64,000 bases of DNA from Tepidibacter aestuarii (GTDB lineage Bacteria > Bacillota > Clostridia > Peptostreptococcales > Peptostreptococcaceae). The DNA lies in contig NZ_OW235315.1 of NCBI RefSeq assembly GCF_934924865.1, forward strand, positions 1,116,001 through 1,180,000, read 5' to 3'. The notes under the pieces are model-generated. The model searched no databases, was not told the origin of the DNA, and was given only the letters and a program-made list of their open reading frames with translations. Of this stretch, positions 9,578 through 18,231 are shown in pieces. The position numbers were made by a program, and so were the translations under genes. The stretch's first letter is position 1. The number at the start of each line of letters is the position of its first letter.

Positions 9578-9593
9578 AGCACTTTAGACCTAT

Positions 9594-9647
9594 AAACACC
9601 TCATGTTTATTGATTTTATCAAATCAATAAACATGAGGTGTTTTTTT
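9594..9647 (+). terminator. Strong terminator after spo0A
   Basis: A perfect 23-bp stem (9594-9616 with 9621-9643), loop TATC, and a run of seven T. The T-run on the + side fits termination of spo0A. Confidence 0.95.
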
Positions 9648-9717
9648 ATGTAAATGGGAAAGCGAAACTTATCATATCGAATTTTAGAACTTTATAACAA
9701 GTAGTCGATTAAAGGCG

Positions 9718-9824
9718 GTGATTGATATTGCAGAACGGATTTATTTAAAGAAAAAAGCATATCTTTCAAACTGTCTGAACTAGAGGGATTATTTGGAGCA
9801 TTGACTTTTGCATCTGAAAGATAG
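9718..9824 (+). pseudogene. Small decayed or frameshifted reading frame after spo0A
   Basis: I do not recognise this product. A GTG frame at 9718 (MIDIAERIYLKKK...) and a second frame ending at 9824 (KSISFKLSELEGLFGALTF...) overlap at a six-A run near 9752-9757. One extra A would fuse them into about 35 residues. GGCGGTGA at 9714-9721 resembles a ribosome site and a terminator follows at 9843-9868, so the stretch looks like a small transcription unit. It may equally be non-coding RNA or chance. The rest of the 9578-10229 gap holds three terminators, one copy of an intergenic repeat and a promoter for steA. Confidence 0.25.
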
Positions 9825-9842
9825 TAAAAAAAACAACTATAC

Positions 9843-9868
9843 AAGTAGGAGAAAAATCCTACTTTTTT
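9843..9868 (+). terminator. Terminator of the small unit after spo0A
   Basis: AAGTAGGA, loop GAAAAA, TCCTACTT, then a short T-run. It is about 20 bases after the stop of the decayed frame and separate from the spo0A terminator, which implies an independent short transcript. Confidence 0.75.
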
Positions 9869-9925
9869 CTGAAGAGGAAATTATATAATTTTTAAGTAGT
9901 AGATAACATTGCTGAAAGCATTACA

Positions 9926-10006
9926 GAATCAACTATTTTTAGCAACGGATCCCGTAAGACTCGTTTAACGACATGAGCTATGCGGTAGCATAAAGCGAAT
10001 TTTTTT
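9926..10006 (+). repeat. Structured intergenic repeat, copy 1
   Basis: This segment is clearly related to 41558-41636. Shared blocks are CAACGG, GACTCGTT, CGACATGAG, CATAAAG and GAATTTTT in the same order and nearly the same spacing. It can form ACGG-ATC-CCGT, a CTCGT...ACG..GAG stem, and TATGC-GGTA-GCATA. In copy 2 the last stem reads TATGA-GATA-TCATA, a compensated change. No protein reading frame explains it. It may be a small structured RNA or the end of a lost mobile element. I cannot name a known family. Confidence 0.55.
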
Positions 10007-10055
10007 ATTATATATAAATCTATTAAGTTATATAGCTTTGGGATAAAATAAAAAG

Positions 10056-10099
10056 AACATCTTCTGTTATTATTAAAAAGATAGCAGAAGATGTTTTTT
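10056..10099 (+). terminator. Terminator downstream of repeat copy 1
   Basis: AACATCTTCTG at 10056-10066 pairs with CAGAAGATGTT at 10085-10095, followed by TTTT. It stands between the repeat and the steA promoter, so it could end a transcript containing repeat copy 1. Confidence 0.75.
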
Positions 10100-10143
10100 A
10101 ATTTTGGAAATTAATAGAAAAGTACCAAAAATTAATTACTTAT

Positions 10144-10172
10144 TTAATTTAGATGTAGTTATGTGATATAAT
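10144..10172 (+). promoter_or_regulatory. Probable sigma-A promoter for the steA operon
   Basis: An extended -10 (TGATATAAT, hexamer 10167-10172) with TTAATT at 10144-10149 as a weak -35 at 17 bases. It lies 58 bases before the steA start, after the preceding terminator. Confidence 0.45.
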
Positions 10173-10229
10173 TAAATTTGTTTAAAATTAAACTTAAAAA
10201 GGGCATTTTGTAAAATGAGGAGGAAAAAT

Positions 10230-11351
10230 ATGCGATTAAAGGCTCCGATAAAAATAGATAGAAAAACCAAAAATCTAGCTAAAAGATTAAAAGGAGGAGA
10301 AATTGCTGTAATAAATCATAAAGATATAGATGAGGTGGCAGCTAACTCTTTGGTAGAAGGAAAAATAAAAGCTATAGTAAATGCAGATACTACAATAAGC
10401 GGTAGATATCCGAACAAGGGACCTCAAATACTTACTAACAAAAATATATATATATTAGATAATGTAGGAAAAGAAGTATTTGATAGGTTGAATGAAGATG
10501 ATATTGTTGAAATAGTAGATAATAAATTGTATTTAAATGATGAATTAATAGGTGAAGGTGAGGTATTAGACAAAGACACAATTAAGCAGAAAATAAAGTT
10601 ATGCTATGACAATTTATCTAATGAATTAGATAATTTTATAGAAAATACTATAGAATACGCTAAAAAAGAAAAAGGGTTTATACTTGGAGACTTAGAAATT
10701 CCTAAGATGAAGACTAAATTTAAAGGAAGACATGCATTAATTGTTGTAAGAGGACAAGATTATAAAGAAGATTTAAGTACTATAATTTCATATATAGAAG
10801 AGATGAAACCTGTATTAATAGGAGTTGATGGTGGAGGAGATGCACTTTTAGAATTTGGATATACGCCAGATATGATAGTTGGAGATATGGATAGTATAAG
10901 TGATGAGTGCTTGAGAAAATGCAATGAACTAGTAGTTCATGCATATCCTGATGGGAGAGCACCAGGACTTAAAAGAATAGAGAGTCTAGGACTTAAGGCC
11001 ACTACATTTCCAGCACCTGGAACTAGCGAAGATATAGCCATGCTTACAGCCTATGAATACGGTGCAAAATTAATAGTTGCACTTGGAACTCATTCAAACA
11101 TGATAGATTTTCTTGAAAAAGGAAGAAAAGGAATGGCGAGTACTTTTCTAGTAAGGCTTAAGATTGGTTCGAAACTAATAGACGCAAAAGGAGTTAACCT
11201 TTTATACAGAAGTAAATTAAAGCTAAAGTACATATGGGGTCTTATTCTTGCAGCTCTTTTCCCTGTTTGTATAGTAGCCTATTTATCTCCGTCTATTCAA
11301 CAGATGATAAAACTTATGCAGATTAAAATTAAATTATTAATGGATTTTTAG
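10230..11351 (+). CDS. steA: SteA-like protein with thiamine pyrophosphokinase-like fold
   Basis: A 373-residue protein of the putative cytokinetic ring protein SteA family. SteA and its partner SteB affect septation and cell envelope in Corynebacterium. The central part contains VLIGVDGGGDALLEFGYTPDMIVGDMDSISDECL, the thiamine-pyrophosphokinase-like catalytic region, and there is a C-terminal membrane helix (YIWGLILAALFPVCIVAYL). The start is ATG 10230 behind GAGGAGG. An ATG 15 bases earlier overlaps that site. steB follows after 12 bases. The biochemical role is not established; the division link is by family. Confidence 0.8.
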   Translation: MRLKAPIKIDRKTKNLAKRLKGGEIAVINHKDIDEVAANSLVEGKIKAIVNADTTISGRYPNKGPQILTNKNIYILDNVGKEVFDRLNEDDIVEIVDNKLYLNDELIGEGEVLDKDTIKQKIKLCYDNLSNELDNFIENTIEYAKKEKGFILGDLEIPKMKTKFKGRHALIVVRGQDYKEDLSTIISYIEEMKPVLIGVDGGGDALLEFGYTPDMIVGDMDSISDECLRKCNELVVHAYPDGRAPGLKRIESLGLKATTFPAPGTSEDIAMLTAYEYGAKLIVALGTHSNMIDFLEKGRKGMASTFLVRLKIGSKLIDAKGVNLLYRSKLKLKYIWGLILAALFPVCIVAYLSPSIQQMIKLMQIKIKLLMDF

Positions 11352-11363
11352 GGAGGTTTTTTT

Positions 11364-12230
11364 GTGAATGTAAATATGAAGTATTTTATAGTAACATTAA
11401 GTGCCATTTTCATAAGTTTGGGAATCGGAATATTAATAGGCTTTAACTTAAATAGCAATGGAGCATTTGATGAGCAACAAACTCAAATAATAGATGATTT
11501 AGAAAATAAATTCAATCTTATAAAAGAAGAAAACAGTAAGATGGAAAACAAAATCTTAAATACAACAAAAGAAAATGAAAATCTAAATAAGTATATAGAA
11601 AATACATTTAGCTATGTGATTGATAATAAACTAGAAGGAAAAAATATAGGTATAGTTAAGACGACAGAAGATTATTTTTACCCTAATGTAGAAGAAATTA
11701 TAAACAAAGCTAATGGAAGTGTTGCATTTAATATTGTTATAAAAGATAAACTAGTAAATGAATTTGAAATAGGTGAATTAAACAAAGAATTCAACTTAAA
11801 TTTAAAAGATAAGAACGAATTGATAAATTATATATGTCAAATAACTTATGTAGATAAAAATATTGATTTACTAAATCAAATGAGCCAAAAAGGAATAATA
11901 GAGATAAAAGCTCTAAACCTTGAGTATAATAATTTAGATACTGTTATTCTTGAAGGTGGAAGTTTAGAAAATAACGAGAATAAGTTAAATATGGTAGATA
12001 AAAATATAATTAAATACTTTAAAGATAACAACGTAAATCTGCTTGGAACTGAAAGAAGAGATGCTCAAAATTCATATATTCCATTTTATAAAGAATCTAA
12101 GATATCTACTATAGATAATTTAGATGAAGTTATGGGTAAAATATCATTAATTATGGTTATTGAAGGAAAAACAGGGCACTTTGGAGTAAAGGATACTGCA
12201 GATGAATTTACACCTTTAGAGATTAAATAA
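11364..12230 (+). CDS. steB: SteB/MctB-like copper transporter family protein (DUF3186)
   Basis: A 288-residue protein with an N-terminal membrane helix (ISLGIGILIGF), then a coiled coil (about 35-80), then a soluble domain. The N-terminal pattern and the pairing with steA match the SteB/MctB (DUF3186) family. The label copper transport comes from mycobacterial MctB and is not supported by metal-binding motifs here. A structural partner of SteA at the membrane is the more cautious reading. Start is GTG with GGGAGG; an ATG 12 bases later is possible. Confidence 0.75.
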   Translation: MNVNMKYFIVTLSAIFISLGIGILIGFNLNSNGAFDEQQTQIIDDLENKFNLIKEENSKMENKILNTTKENENLNKYIENTFSYVIDNKLEGKNIGIVKTTEDYFYPNVEEIINKANGSVAFNIVIKDKLVNEFEIGELNKEFNLNLKDKNELINYICQITYVDKNIDLLNQMSQKGIIEIKALNLEYNNLDTVILEGGSLENNENKLNMVDKNIIKYFKDNNVNLLGTERRDAQNSYIPFYKESKISTIDNLDEVMGKISLIMVIEGKTGHFGVKDTADEFTPLEIK

Positions 12231-12244
12231 TGAGGAGTTAATTT

Positions 12245-12931
12245 ATGAATAATAAACATATTAGTATAATAATACCTGCTTACAATGAAGAAAATAAAAT
12301 AAAAGCTACAATAGAAGGCATAAAGGATATAAAGTGCATAGATGATATAATAATAGTTGATGATGGATCAACTGATAATACGTTTGAAATAGCATCTTCA
12401 TATGATTGCGTAAAGTCATTAAAACTTGATAACAATATGGGAAAAGGGTTTGCTCTAAATTATGGACTTAAAATGGCTATGCAAGAGTCTGATATTATAG
12501 GATTTTTAGATGCTGATTTAGGAGAAACATCAAGAGATATAGAGAAATTAATATACCCTGTACTAAACGATGAGTGCGATGTAACTATTGCCAAATTTCC
12601 ACCAGCAAAGAAAAAAGGTGGCTTTGGGTTTGTTAAAAAGCTTGCAAAAAATGGAGTTAAAATGCTAACTGGTGAAGAACTAGATTCAACTTTATCAGGG
12701 CAAAGAGTGTTTAAAAAGGAAGTTTTACAACACTTCGAAGAAATGCCATTTGGTTATGGTGTTGAAGTTGGAATGACTATTGATATATTAAAAAAAGGAT
12801 ATAAAATAAATGAAGTTTTAGTAAACATGACACATAATGAAACTGGAAGAGACTTAAAGGGATTTGTTCATAGAGGAAAACAGTTTTATCATATAAATAT
12901 TACTTTACTAAAAAAAATACTAGGGAGGTAG
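12245..12931 (+). CDS. Family 2 glycosyltransferase
   Basis: A GT-A fold glycosyltransferase of 228 residues with ISIIIPAYNEENKI at the N terminus, IIIVDDGSTDNT near residue 38, and the DXD-type motif GFLDADLG near residue 85. It lacks obvious membrane helices, unlike DPM1-type fusions. It resembles polyprenyl-phosphate sugar transferases. Donor and acceptor are not evident. Placement between steB and a membrane phosphosugar transferase suggests a cell-wall or teichoic-acid-like glycan step. Confidence 0.85.
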   Translation: MNNKHISIIIPAYNEENKIKATIEGIKDIKCIDDIIIVDDGSTDNTFEIASSYDCVKSLKLDNNMGKGFALNYGLKMAMQESDIIGFLDADLGETSRDIEKLIYPVLNDECDVTIAKFPPAKKKGGFGFVKKLAKNGVKMLTGEELDSTLSGQRVFKKEVLQHFEEMPFGYGVEVGMTIDILKKGYKINEVLVNMTHNETGRDLKGFVHRGKQFYHINITLLKKILGR

Positions 12932-12937
12932 TACGAC

Positions 12938-13738
12938 TTGATTTATATAGTATTTTTAATTGGATTTTTAGGAACTCTATTAATAACTCCTTATTTTAAA
13001 TCTCTTTTAATGGAAAGTAATATTGTAAGAAAAAATTATAGGCAAGATTTGATACCAGTATGTGCTGGAATAATATTTTTACCTATGCTTATAATAAACT
13101 CATCTATTTTAAGATACTTTTACAAAAGTAATGATGTATATATATCCTTATTCGGTATAATGAGTATGGCATTTATAGGAATACTTGATGACCTAATAGG
13201 AAATAGAGACGTTAGTGGGCTCAAAGGACATTTTAAAAGCTTATTAAATGGCAAACTTACAACAGGAGGCTTTAAAGCCCTGTTTGGAGGCTTTGTTGCT
13301 TTATTAATATCAGTTAGTATATCAAATAATATAATTGATATAGTTGTCAATACATTGCTTATTGCATTGTCTACAAACTTAATGAATTTGCTGGACTTAA
13401 GACCTGGTAGAGCTATAAAAGGATATTTGTTTATTTCAATAATACTTCTTTTTACTGTACCTATATACTATCACAAAGTAATGATAATGATTTTGATGTC
13501 AAATGTACTTGCGTATTTTAAAGAGGACTTAAAAGCAAATGCTATGATGGGGGATACAGGATCTAATGTGCTGGGAATATCAATAGGAATAATAATAGCT
13601 TTTAACTTTTCCTTCATAGTTAGACTTTGCGTGTTAATATTATTAATGCTTATTCATATAATTACAGAAAAGTATTCTTTAACAAAAATAATTGAGAATA
13701 ATAAATTACTGAATTATATAGATATGTTAGGTAGATAA
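12938..13738 (+). CDS. Membrane glycosyl-1-phosphate transferase (GT4/MraY-WecA type)
   Basis: A polytopic protein of 266 residues with the family motifs GILDDLIGNR near residue 81, NLMNLLDLRPGRAIKG near 146-162, and MMGDTGSNVLG near 205-215. These are the catalytic aspartate regions of polyprenyl-phosphate sugar-1-phosphate transferases. It is shorter than MraY (about 320 residues), like clostridial paralogues in this context. Start is TTG preceded by GGGAGG. It probably starts a lipid-linked glycan on undecaprenyl phosphate; the sugar is unknown. Confidence 0.82.
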   Translation: MIYIVFLIGFLGTLLITPYFKSLLMESNIVRKNYRQDLIPVCAGIIFLPMLIINSSILRYFYKSNDVYISLFGIMSMAFIGILDDLIGNRDVSGLKGHFKSLLNGKLTTGGFKALFGGFVALLISVSISNNIIDIVVNTLLIALSTNLMNLLDLRPGRAIKGYLFISIILLFTVPIYYHKVMIMILMSNVLAYFKEDLKANAMMGDTGSNVLGISIGIIIAFNFSFIVRLCVLILLMLIHIITEKYSLTKIIENNKLLNYIDMLGR

Positions 13739-13750
13739 AGAGGGGTACTT

Positions 13751-14818
13751 ATGATAAGTAAAAGAATTGGAGTAGTACAAGATATAATATCTAAAACTGA
13801 AGAAATGGAAGAACTCAAGGTTAAGATAGGTGATAATATACATAAGGCTATAAACTATCCTAAAATTAATTCTTCTGTAAATGTTAATGATGAAGTTTTA
13901 TTAAATACAAGTGCTGTAGAACTTAATCTTGGAACCGGAGGATTTCACTTTGTAATAGCGAATCTAAATAATTTAGAGAGCAAAATGAGTGGAGGCGGCC
14001 ACATAATGAAGCTTAGGTATACTCCGCTTCAAGTAAAAACATTCTCAGCAGAAGAGCAAGAAAGTAAATATCATGACAAAATCAAAAATTTTAAATCACT
14101 TGAAAACATGCCCGTTGTCGTAGGAACTCTTCACAGTATGCTAGTTCCATTTGCTGCATCATATAAAAGAATTGATAAACAAAAAAAATTAGTATATATA
14201 ATGACTGACGGAGCAGCACTTCCTATATATTTGAGCAAAAATGTACAAAACCTAAAGAAAAATAAATTGATAGATAATACAATAACTATCGGGAACGCCT
14301 TTGGAGGCGACTATGAGTGCATAAATATATACACAGCATTAATACTTGCAAAAGAAGTTTTAAAGGCAGATGCCGTATTTGTATGTATGGGACCGGGTAT
14401 AGTAGGTACATCTACTAAGTATGGATTTACAGGTATAGAACAAGCAAATATACTTGACGCTGTTAAAAAATTAAAAGGAAGACCAATAGCTATACCTAGA
14501 ATAAGTTTTGCAGATAAAAGAGATAGGCACTTTGGGCTTAGTCATCACTCTGTAACTATATTAAAAGATATAGTTAATACAAGGGTTATAGTTCCAATTG
14601 GTATGCAGTGTGATAAGGATAAAGAGTATGTAATCAACCAAATAAAAGAAAATGGGATAGATAAAATACATGATGTTGTATATATAGATAATCATAAAAC
14701 AAAATCGGACTTAGAATATTTTAACTTAAGGGTAAAGAGTATGGGAAGGTCTTATGACGAAGATAAGGCGTTTTTCAATTCGGCAAGCTCTGCTGCTTAT
14801 TATCTATTGGAGGGATAG
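13751..14818 (+). CDS. DUF3866 family protein
   Basis: A 355-residue protein of the DUF3866 family, found next to the steA/steB genes in Clostridia and Actinobacteria. Recognisable parts are LNLGTGGFHFVIANL, SGGGHIMKLRYTPLQ, VVGTLHSMLVPFAA and CMGPGIVGTSTKYGFTG. No enzymatic function is established. The several conserved His and Gly-rich segments suggest a catalytic or binding role, but I cannot assign one. It ends four bases before the Nudix gene, with which it must be cotranscribed. Confidence 0.75.
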   Translation: MISKRIGVVQDIISKTEEMEELKVKIGDNIHKAINYPKINSSVNVNDEVLLNTSAVELNLGTGGFHFVIANLNNLESKMSGGGHIMKLRYTPLQVKTFSAEEQESKYHDKIKNFKSLENMPVVVGTLHSMLVPFAASYKRIDKQKKLVYIMTDGAALPIYLSKNVQNLKKNKLIDNTITIGNAFGGDYECINIYTALILAKEVLKADAVFVCMGPGIVGTSTKYGFTGIEQANILDAVKKLKGRPIAIPRISFADKRDRHFGLSHHSVTILKDIVNTRVIVPIGMQCDKDKEYVINQIKENGIDKIHDVVYIDNHKTKSDLEYFNLRVKSMGRSYDEDKAFFNSASSAAYYLLEG

Positions 14819-14821
14819 GTT

Positions 14822-15352
14822 ATGATTTTTAAAGAAGAAACTATGAGTTCAGAAATGATATACAATGGAAAAATTATAAACTTAAGAGTGGATACAGTTG
14901 AACTTCCAGAGCATAAATACCAAAAAAGAGAGATTGTAGAGCATCCAGGTGCTGTAGCTATATTAGCTATAAATGATAAAAAAGAAATAATACTTGTAAG
15001 ACAGTTTAGAAAGCCAGTTGAAGAGGTTTTAGTAGAAATTCCTGCTGGAAAACTTGAAGAAGGAGAAGACCCTAAAGAATGTGCTATAAGAGAATTAAAA
15101 GAAGAAACTGGATACGAGGCTAAAAATATAAAATTTTTGAATGAATTTTATACATCAGCTGGGTTCTCTAATGAAAAAATGTACTTGTACTTAGCTACTG
15201 ATCTACAAGAAGGTGAGTGCTGCCCTGATGAGGATGAATATGTAGAAGTTATTAGTGTAGACATACAAAAAGCTTTGGATATGGTAACAAATAATGAAAT
15301 AAAGGATTCTAAAACTATAATAGGAATACTTCTATCGAAAGATTTGATATAA
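14822..15352 (+). CDS. nudF: Nudix hydrolase, ADP-ribose pyrophosphatase type
   Basis: A 176-residue Nudix protein with the complete Nudix box from GKLEEGEDPKECAIREL to KEETG, preceded by VEIPA as in ADP-ribose pyrophosphatases. It hydrolyses ADP-ribose or similar nucleoside diphosphate derivatives. The start ATG 14822 follows GGAGGGATAGGTT. A second ATG at 14843 has no good ribosome site. It is the last gene of the steA operon and a terminator-like hairpin follows. Confidence 0.88.
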   Translation: MIFKEETMSSEMIYNGKIINLRVDTVELPEHKYQKREIVEHPGAVAILAINDKKEIILVRQFRKPVEEVLVEIPAGKLEEGEDPKECAIRELKEETGYEAKNIKFLNEFYTSAGFSNEKMYLYLATDLQEGECCPDEDEYVEVISVDIQKALDMVTNNEIKDSKTIIGILLSKDLI

Positions 15353-15364
15353 AATTGTAATATA

Positions 15365-15414
15365 CCCCTTATTTTTAACATAGAATTATGTAAAGTTAAA
15401 AACAAGGGGGTTTT
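15365..15414 (+). terminator. Terminator whose 3' arm is the spoIIM ribosome site
   Basis: CCCCTT at 15365-15370 pairs with AAGGGG at 15404-15409, extended by TTTTTAAC with GTTAAAAA, followed by TTTT. The AAGGGGG of the 3' arm is also the only good SD for the TTG start of spoIIM at 15418. The hairpin should end readthrough from the steA operon and hide the spoIIM ribosome site in any transcript that does read through. Confidence 0.75.
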
Positions 15415-15417
15415 AAT

Positions 15418-16035
15418 TTGAAAAATATATTTAAATTTTCAAGCTCGAATTGTAATTATAAAATAATTATGATAATATTTATATTTTTATTTAGTCTAGG
15501 AGTTACAAGTGGAGCTTATTTAAACAAGATATACTCTATTTCAGATACTTCTATGAATGAGTTTATTTCTAGGACAACCAGTGATTACAATCAAAATTTT
15601 AATCTAATAGGAGAAGCTTTACTAAATTTAAAGAATGATTTTATATATTTAATATCAATGTATCTAGCATCTCTTTTTGTAATTACAAGCCCACTTGTAT
15701 TGGTTATAGTATTTTTAAAGGGATTATCAATAGGATATACAGTAAATACATTGATACTGGTATTAAAGAGTGGTTCAATTAAAATGATATTTTTGATACT
15801 TATGAAGAATATAGTCATAATTCCTTTTACATTTCTTGTGATATTTTTTTCTTTTAATTATTTTTTTGAAGCAATACATGCTTTGAAAATATCTAATAGA
15901 TTTAAAAATTATAATCATATTAAAAAATTAATGTTGAAATATAGTATTAATTTAATAGGACTATTTGCAGTAATAGTGACAATACAAGGCGTAGTAAACT
16001 TAGTATCTATATTCATAATGCAGAAAATATTTTAG
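15418..16035 (+). CDS. spoIIM: Stage II sporulation protein M
   Basis: A 205-residue membrane protein with about five helices. SpoIIM works with SpoIID and SpoIIP in septal peptidoglycan hydrolysis during engulfment. It is close to Bacillus SpoIIM in length, with the family pattern of an N-terminal helix (FIFLFSLGVTSGAYLNKIYS) and later LVLVIVFLKGLSIGYTVNTL. TTG start with AAGGGGG. It sits 15 bases upstream of the XerD-like gene. Confidence 0.85.
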   Translation: MKNIFKFSSSNCNYKIIMIIFIFLFSLGVTSGAYLNKIYSISDTSMNEFISRTTSDYNQNFNLIGEALLNLKNDFIYLISMYLASLFVITSPLVLVIVFLKGLSIGYTVNTLILVLKSGSIKMIFLILMKNIVIIPFTFLVIFFSFNYFFEAIHALKISNRFKNYNHIKKLMLKYSINLIGLFAVIVTIQGVVNLVSIFIMQKIF

Positions 16036-16050
16036 TCAGAGGAGTTTAAT

Positions 16051-16932
16051 ATGGATAATATAATAGACAAGTATATAGATTACATAATAAAAGATAAGAA
16101 TCTTTCTCAAAATACTATACTTTCATATAAATCGGATTTGAAAAAATATATAAGTTATTTAAAAAATAATAGTGCAGATTATATTAGTGTTAGTGAAAAT
16201 GATATATTCAGCTTTTTAATACAACTTCAAAAATCTAATACATCAGTATCTACAATATCTAGAATAGTATCGTCAATAAAATCATTTCACGAATTTTTAT
16301 TTAATACTAGGATATCAGATAATAATCCTGCTAGAAAAATTAGAAAACCAAAGGTAGAAAGACCGAAGATGGATATACTAACACAAGAAGAGGTAGAACT
16401 TTTACTTAACGCACCTAACTTAGAAAATACAAAAGGGATAAGAGATAAGGCTATTTTGGAACTGTTTTATGCAACTGGAATTAAGGTTTCTGAACTGATT
16501 CAGCTTAATGTAGATGATGTTAACTTAAACATGGATTATATAAACTGTGTGAATAAAAAAAATACTAGAACGATACCTATTAGTGATACATCTAAAAAAT
16601 ATACGCAAAAGTATTTAGATGATTCTAGAATAAAAATGGTAAAAAATGAAGATGAAAAAGCTTTATTTGTAAACTCAAAAGGACAAAGATTTACAAGACA
16701 AGGCCTTTGGAAGATAATTAAGAAGTATACTCAAAATATAAACTTGGATAAAAATGTAACTCCAACTATGTTGAGACATTCTTTTGCCATACATTTACTC
16801 AAAAAAGGAGCAAATCTAAGTGTAGTTGGAAAAATATTGGGTAATAATAATTTAACAAGTCTTCAAATATATTTAAATCATATAGATAATAATATACGAA
16901 AAGAGTTAAAAGAAAATCATCCAAGATTATAA
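16051..16932 (+). CDS. XerD-like tyrosine recombinase with degenerate active site
   Basis: A 293-residue protein with the two-domain architecture and length of XerD (N-terminal SAM-like domain about 1-85, catalytic domain about 105-285). Aligned with XerD spacing, the first catalytic Arg is Lys145 (ATGIKVSEL), the box II His is Thr239 (TMLRHSF), and the third motif His is Asn265 (LGNNN). Arg242 and the nucleophile Tyr274 are kept, with spacings 3, 23 and 9 as in E. coli XerD. Loss of three of six key residues suggests reduced or no strand-transfer activity, so it may be a DNA-binding or regulatory paralogue. The usual annotation is xerD. Confidence 0.85.
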   Translation: MDNIIDKYIDYIIKDKNLSQNTILSYKSDLKKYISYLKNNSADYISVSENDIFSFLIQLQKSNTSVSTISRIVSSIKSFHEFLFNTRISDNNPARKIRKPKVERPKMDILTQEEVELLLNAPNLENTKGIRDKAILELFYATGIKVSELIQLNVDDVNLNMDYINCVNKKNTRTIPISDTSKKYTQKYLDDSRIKMVKNEDEKALFVNSKGQRFTRQGLWKIIKKYTQNINLDKNVTPTMLRHSFAIHLLKKGANLSVVGKILGNNNLTSLQIYLNHIDNNIRKELKENHPRL

Positions 16933-16970
16933 ATGATAAAATATAATTTAAAGTTATAATTGAAATCACG

Positions 16971-16999
16971 TTGAATCAATGTTAAAATCTAAATATAAA
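16971..16999 (+). promoter_or_regulatory. Probable sigma-A promoter for deoB-punA-pdp
   Basis: TTGAAT at 16971-16976 and TATAAA at 16994-16999 with a 17-base spacer, 48 bases before the deoB start and downstream of the XerD-like gene. Confidence 0.5.
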
Positions 17000-17046
17000 T
17001 TAAATATAACAATATTAATTTATCCTGAAAAGAGGAGTTGATAATA

Positions 17047-18219
17047 ATGAGTAAAAGAGTAGTGTTGATTGTAATGGATAGTGTTGGTATAGGACAGCTT
17101 CCGGATGCTCAAAAGTTTGGAGATGAAGGGGTTAACACATTAGGAAACATAATAAAGGCATATGATAATATAGCAATACCTAATCTAACTAAACTAGGTA
17201 TAGGTAATATCGATGGCTTTGAACAAGTTGAAGAAATTGAATCTCCAATAGGATCATTTGGTAAATGTGCTGAGGTATCTCAAGGAAAGGATACTACAAC
17301 AGGTCACTGGGAAATGGTAGGGCTTAGAGTTGATAAGCCATTTAAGACTTTTCCAGATGGATTTCCTAAAGATGTAATAGAAGAATTTGAAAGTAAAATA
17401 GGAAGAAAAGTTATAGGTAATAAGCCAGCATCGGGAACTGCAATCCTTGATGAACTTGGAGAACAACATATGAAAACAGGAGATGTAATCGTTTACACAT
17501 CTGCAGACAGTGTATTCCAAATTGCAGCTCATGAAGAAATTGTATCTCTTGATGAATTATACAAGATGTGTCAAATAGCAAGAGAGATGATGATGGGAGA
17601 CAATGCTCTTGCGAGAATAATAGCTAGACCATTTGTTGGAGAACCAGGAAACTTCACAAGAACTTCTAATAGAAGAGATTTTTCACTAGATCCATATGAA
17701 GATACAATACTTGATAACATAAAGATGGCAGGTCAAGATGTAATAGCAGTTGGAAAAATAGAAGATATATTTAATGGAAAAGGTATTACTGAAGCCGTTC
17801 ATACAAAGAGCAATATGGATGGTGTTGATCAAACTATAGAATATATGAAAAAAGACAATAAAGGTCTTATATTTACTAATTTAGTAGATTTTGACTCAAA
17901 ATACGGACATAGAAGGAATGTTGAGGGATATAAAAATGCTATAGAGGAATTAGATTTAAGAATTCCAGAAATTATAGAGAACCTTAAAGATGAAGATATA
18001 TTGATATTAACTGCCGATCATGGTAACGATCCCACATATAAGGGAACCGATCACACACGTGAATATATCCCGGTTTTATTATACGGAAAGAATGTAAAAA
18101 ATGGAGCAAATATAGGTATTAGAACGACATTTTCAGATATAGGAGCTACGGTTGCAGATATATTAGGAGCTGAGATGCCGAGTAATGGCGAAAGCTTTAA
18201 AACTTTAATTTTAAAATAA
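17047..18219 (+). CDS. deoB: Phosphopentomutase
   Basis: Alkaline-phosphatase superfamily enzyme that interconverts ribose or deoxyribose 1-phosphate and 5-phosphate in nucleoside salvage. 390 residues, normal length. It shows the N-terminal metal motif VLIVMDSVGIGQLPDA, the nucleophile region TTGHWEM (phosphothreonine site), and the C-terminal metal ligands LTADHGNDPTYKGTDHTRE. ATG 17047 is preferred over TTG 17038 because GAGGAG ends just before the TTG. punA follows after 12 bases, and the pathway partners pnp and pdp complete the operon. Confidence 0.95.
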   Translation: MSKRVVLIVMDSVGIGQLPDAQKFGDEGVNTLGNIIKAYDNIAIPNLTKLGIGNIDGFEQVEEIESPIGSFGKCAEVSQGKDTTTGHWEMVGLRVDKPFKTFPDGFPKDVIEEFESKIGRKVIGNKPASGTAILDELGEQHMKTGDVIVYTSADSVFQIAAHEEIVSLDELYKMCQIAREMMMGDNALARIIARPFVGEPGNFTRTSNRRDFSLDPYEDTILDNIKMAGQDVIAVGKIEDIFNGKGITEAVHTKSNMDGVDQTIEYMKKDNKGLIFTNLVDFDSKYGHRRNVEGYKNAIEELDLRIPEIIENLKDEDILILTADHGNDPTYKGTDHTREYIPVLLYGKNVKNGANIGIRTTFSDIGATVADILGAEMPSNGESFKTLILK

Positions 18220-18231
18220 ATAGGAGGAATA

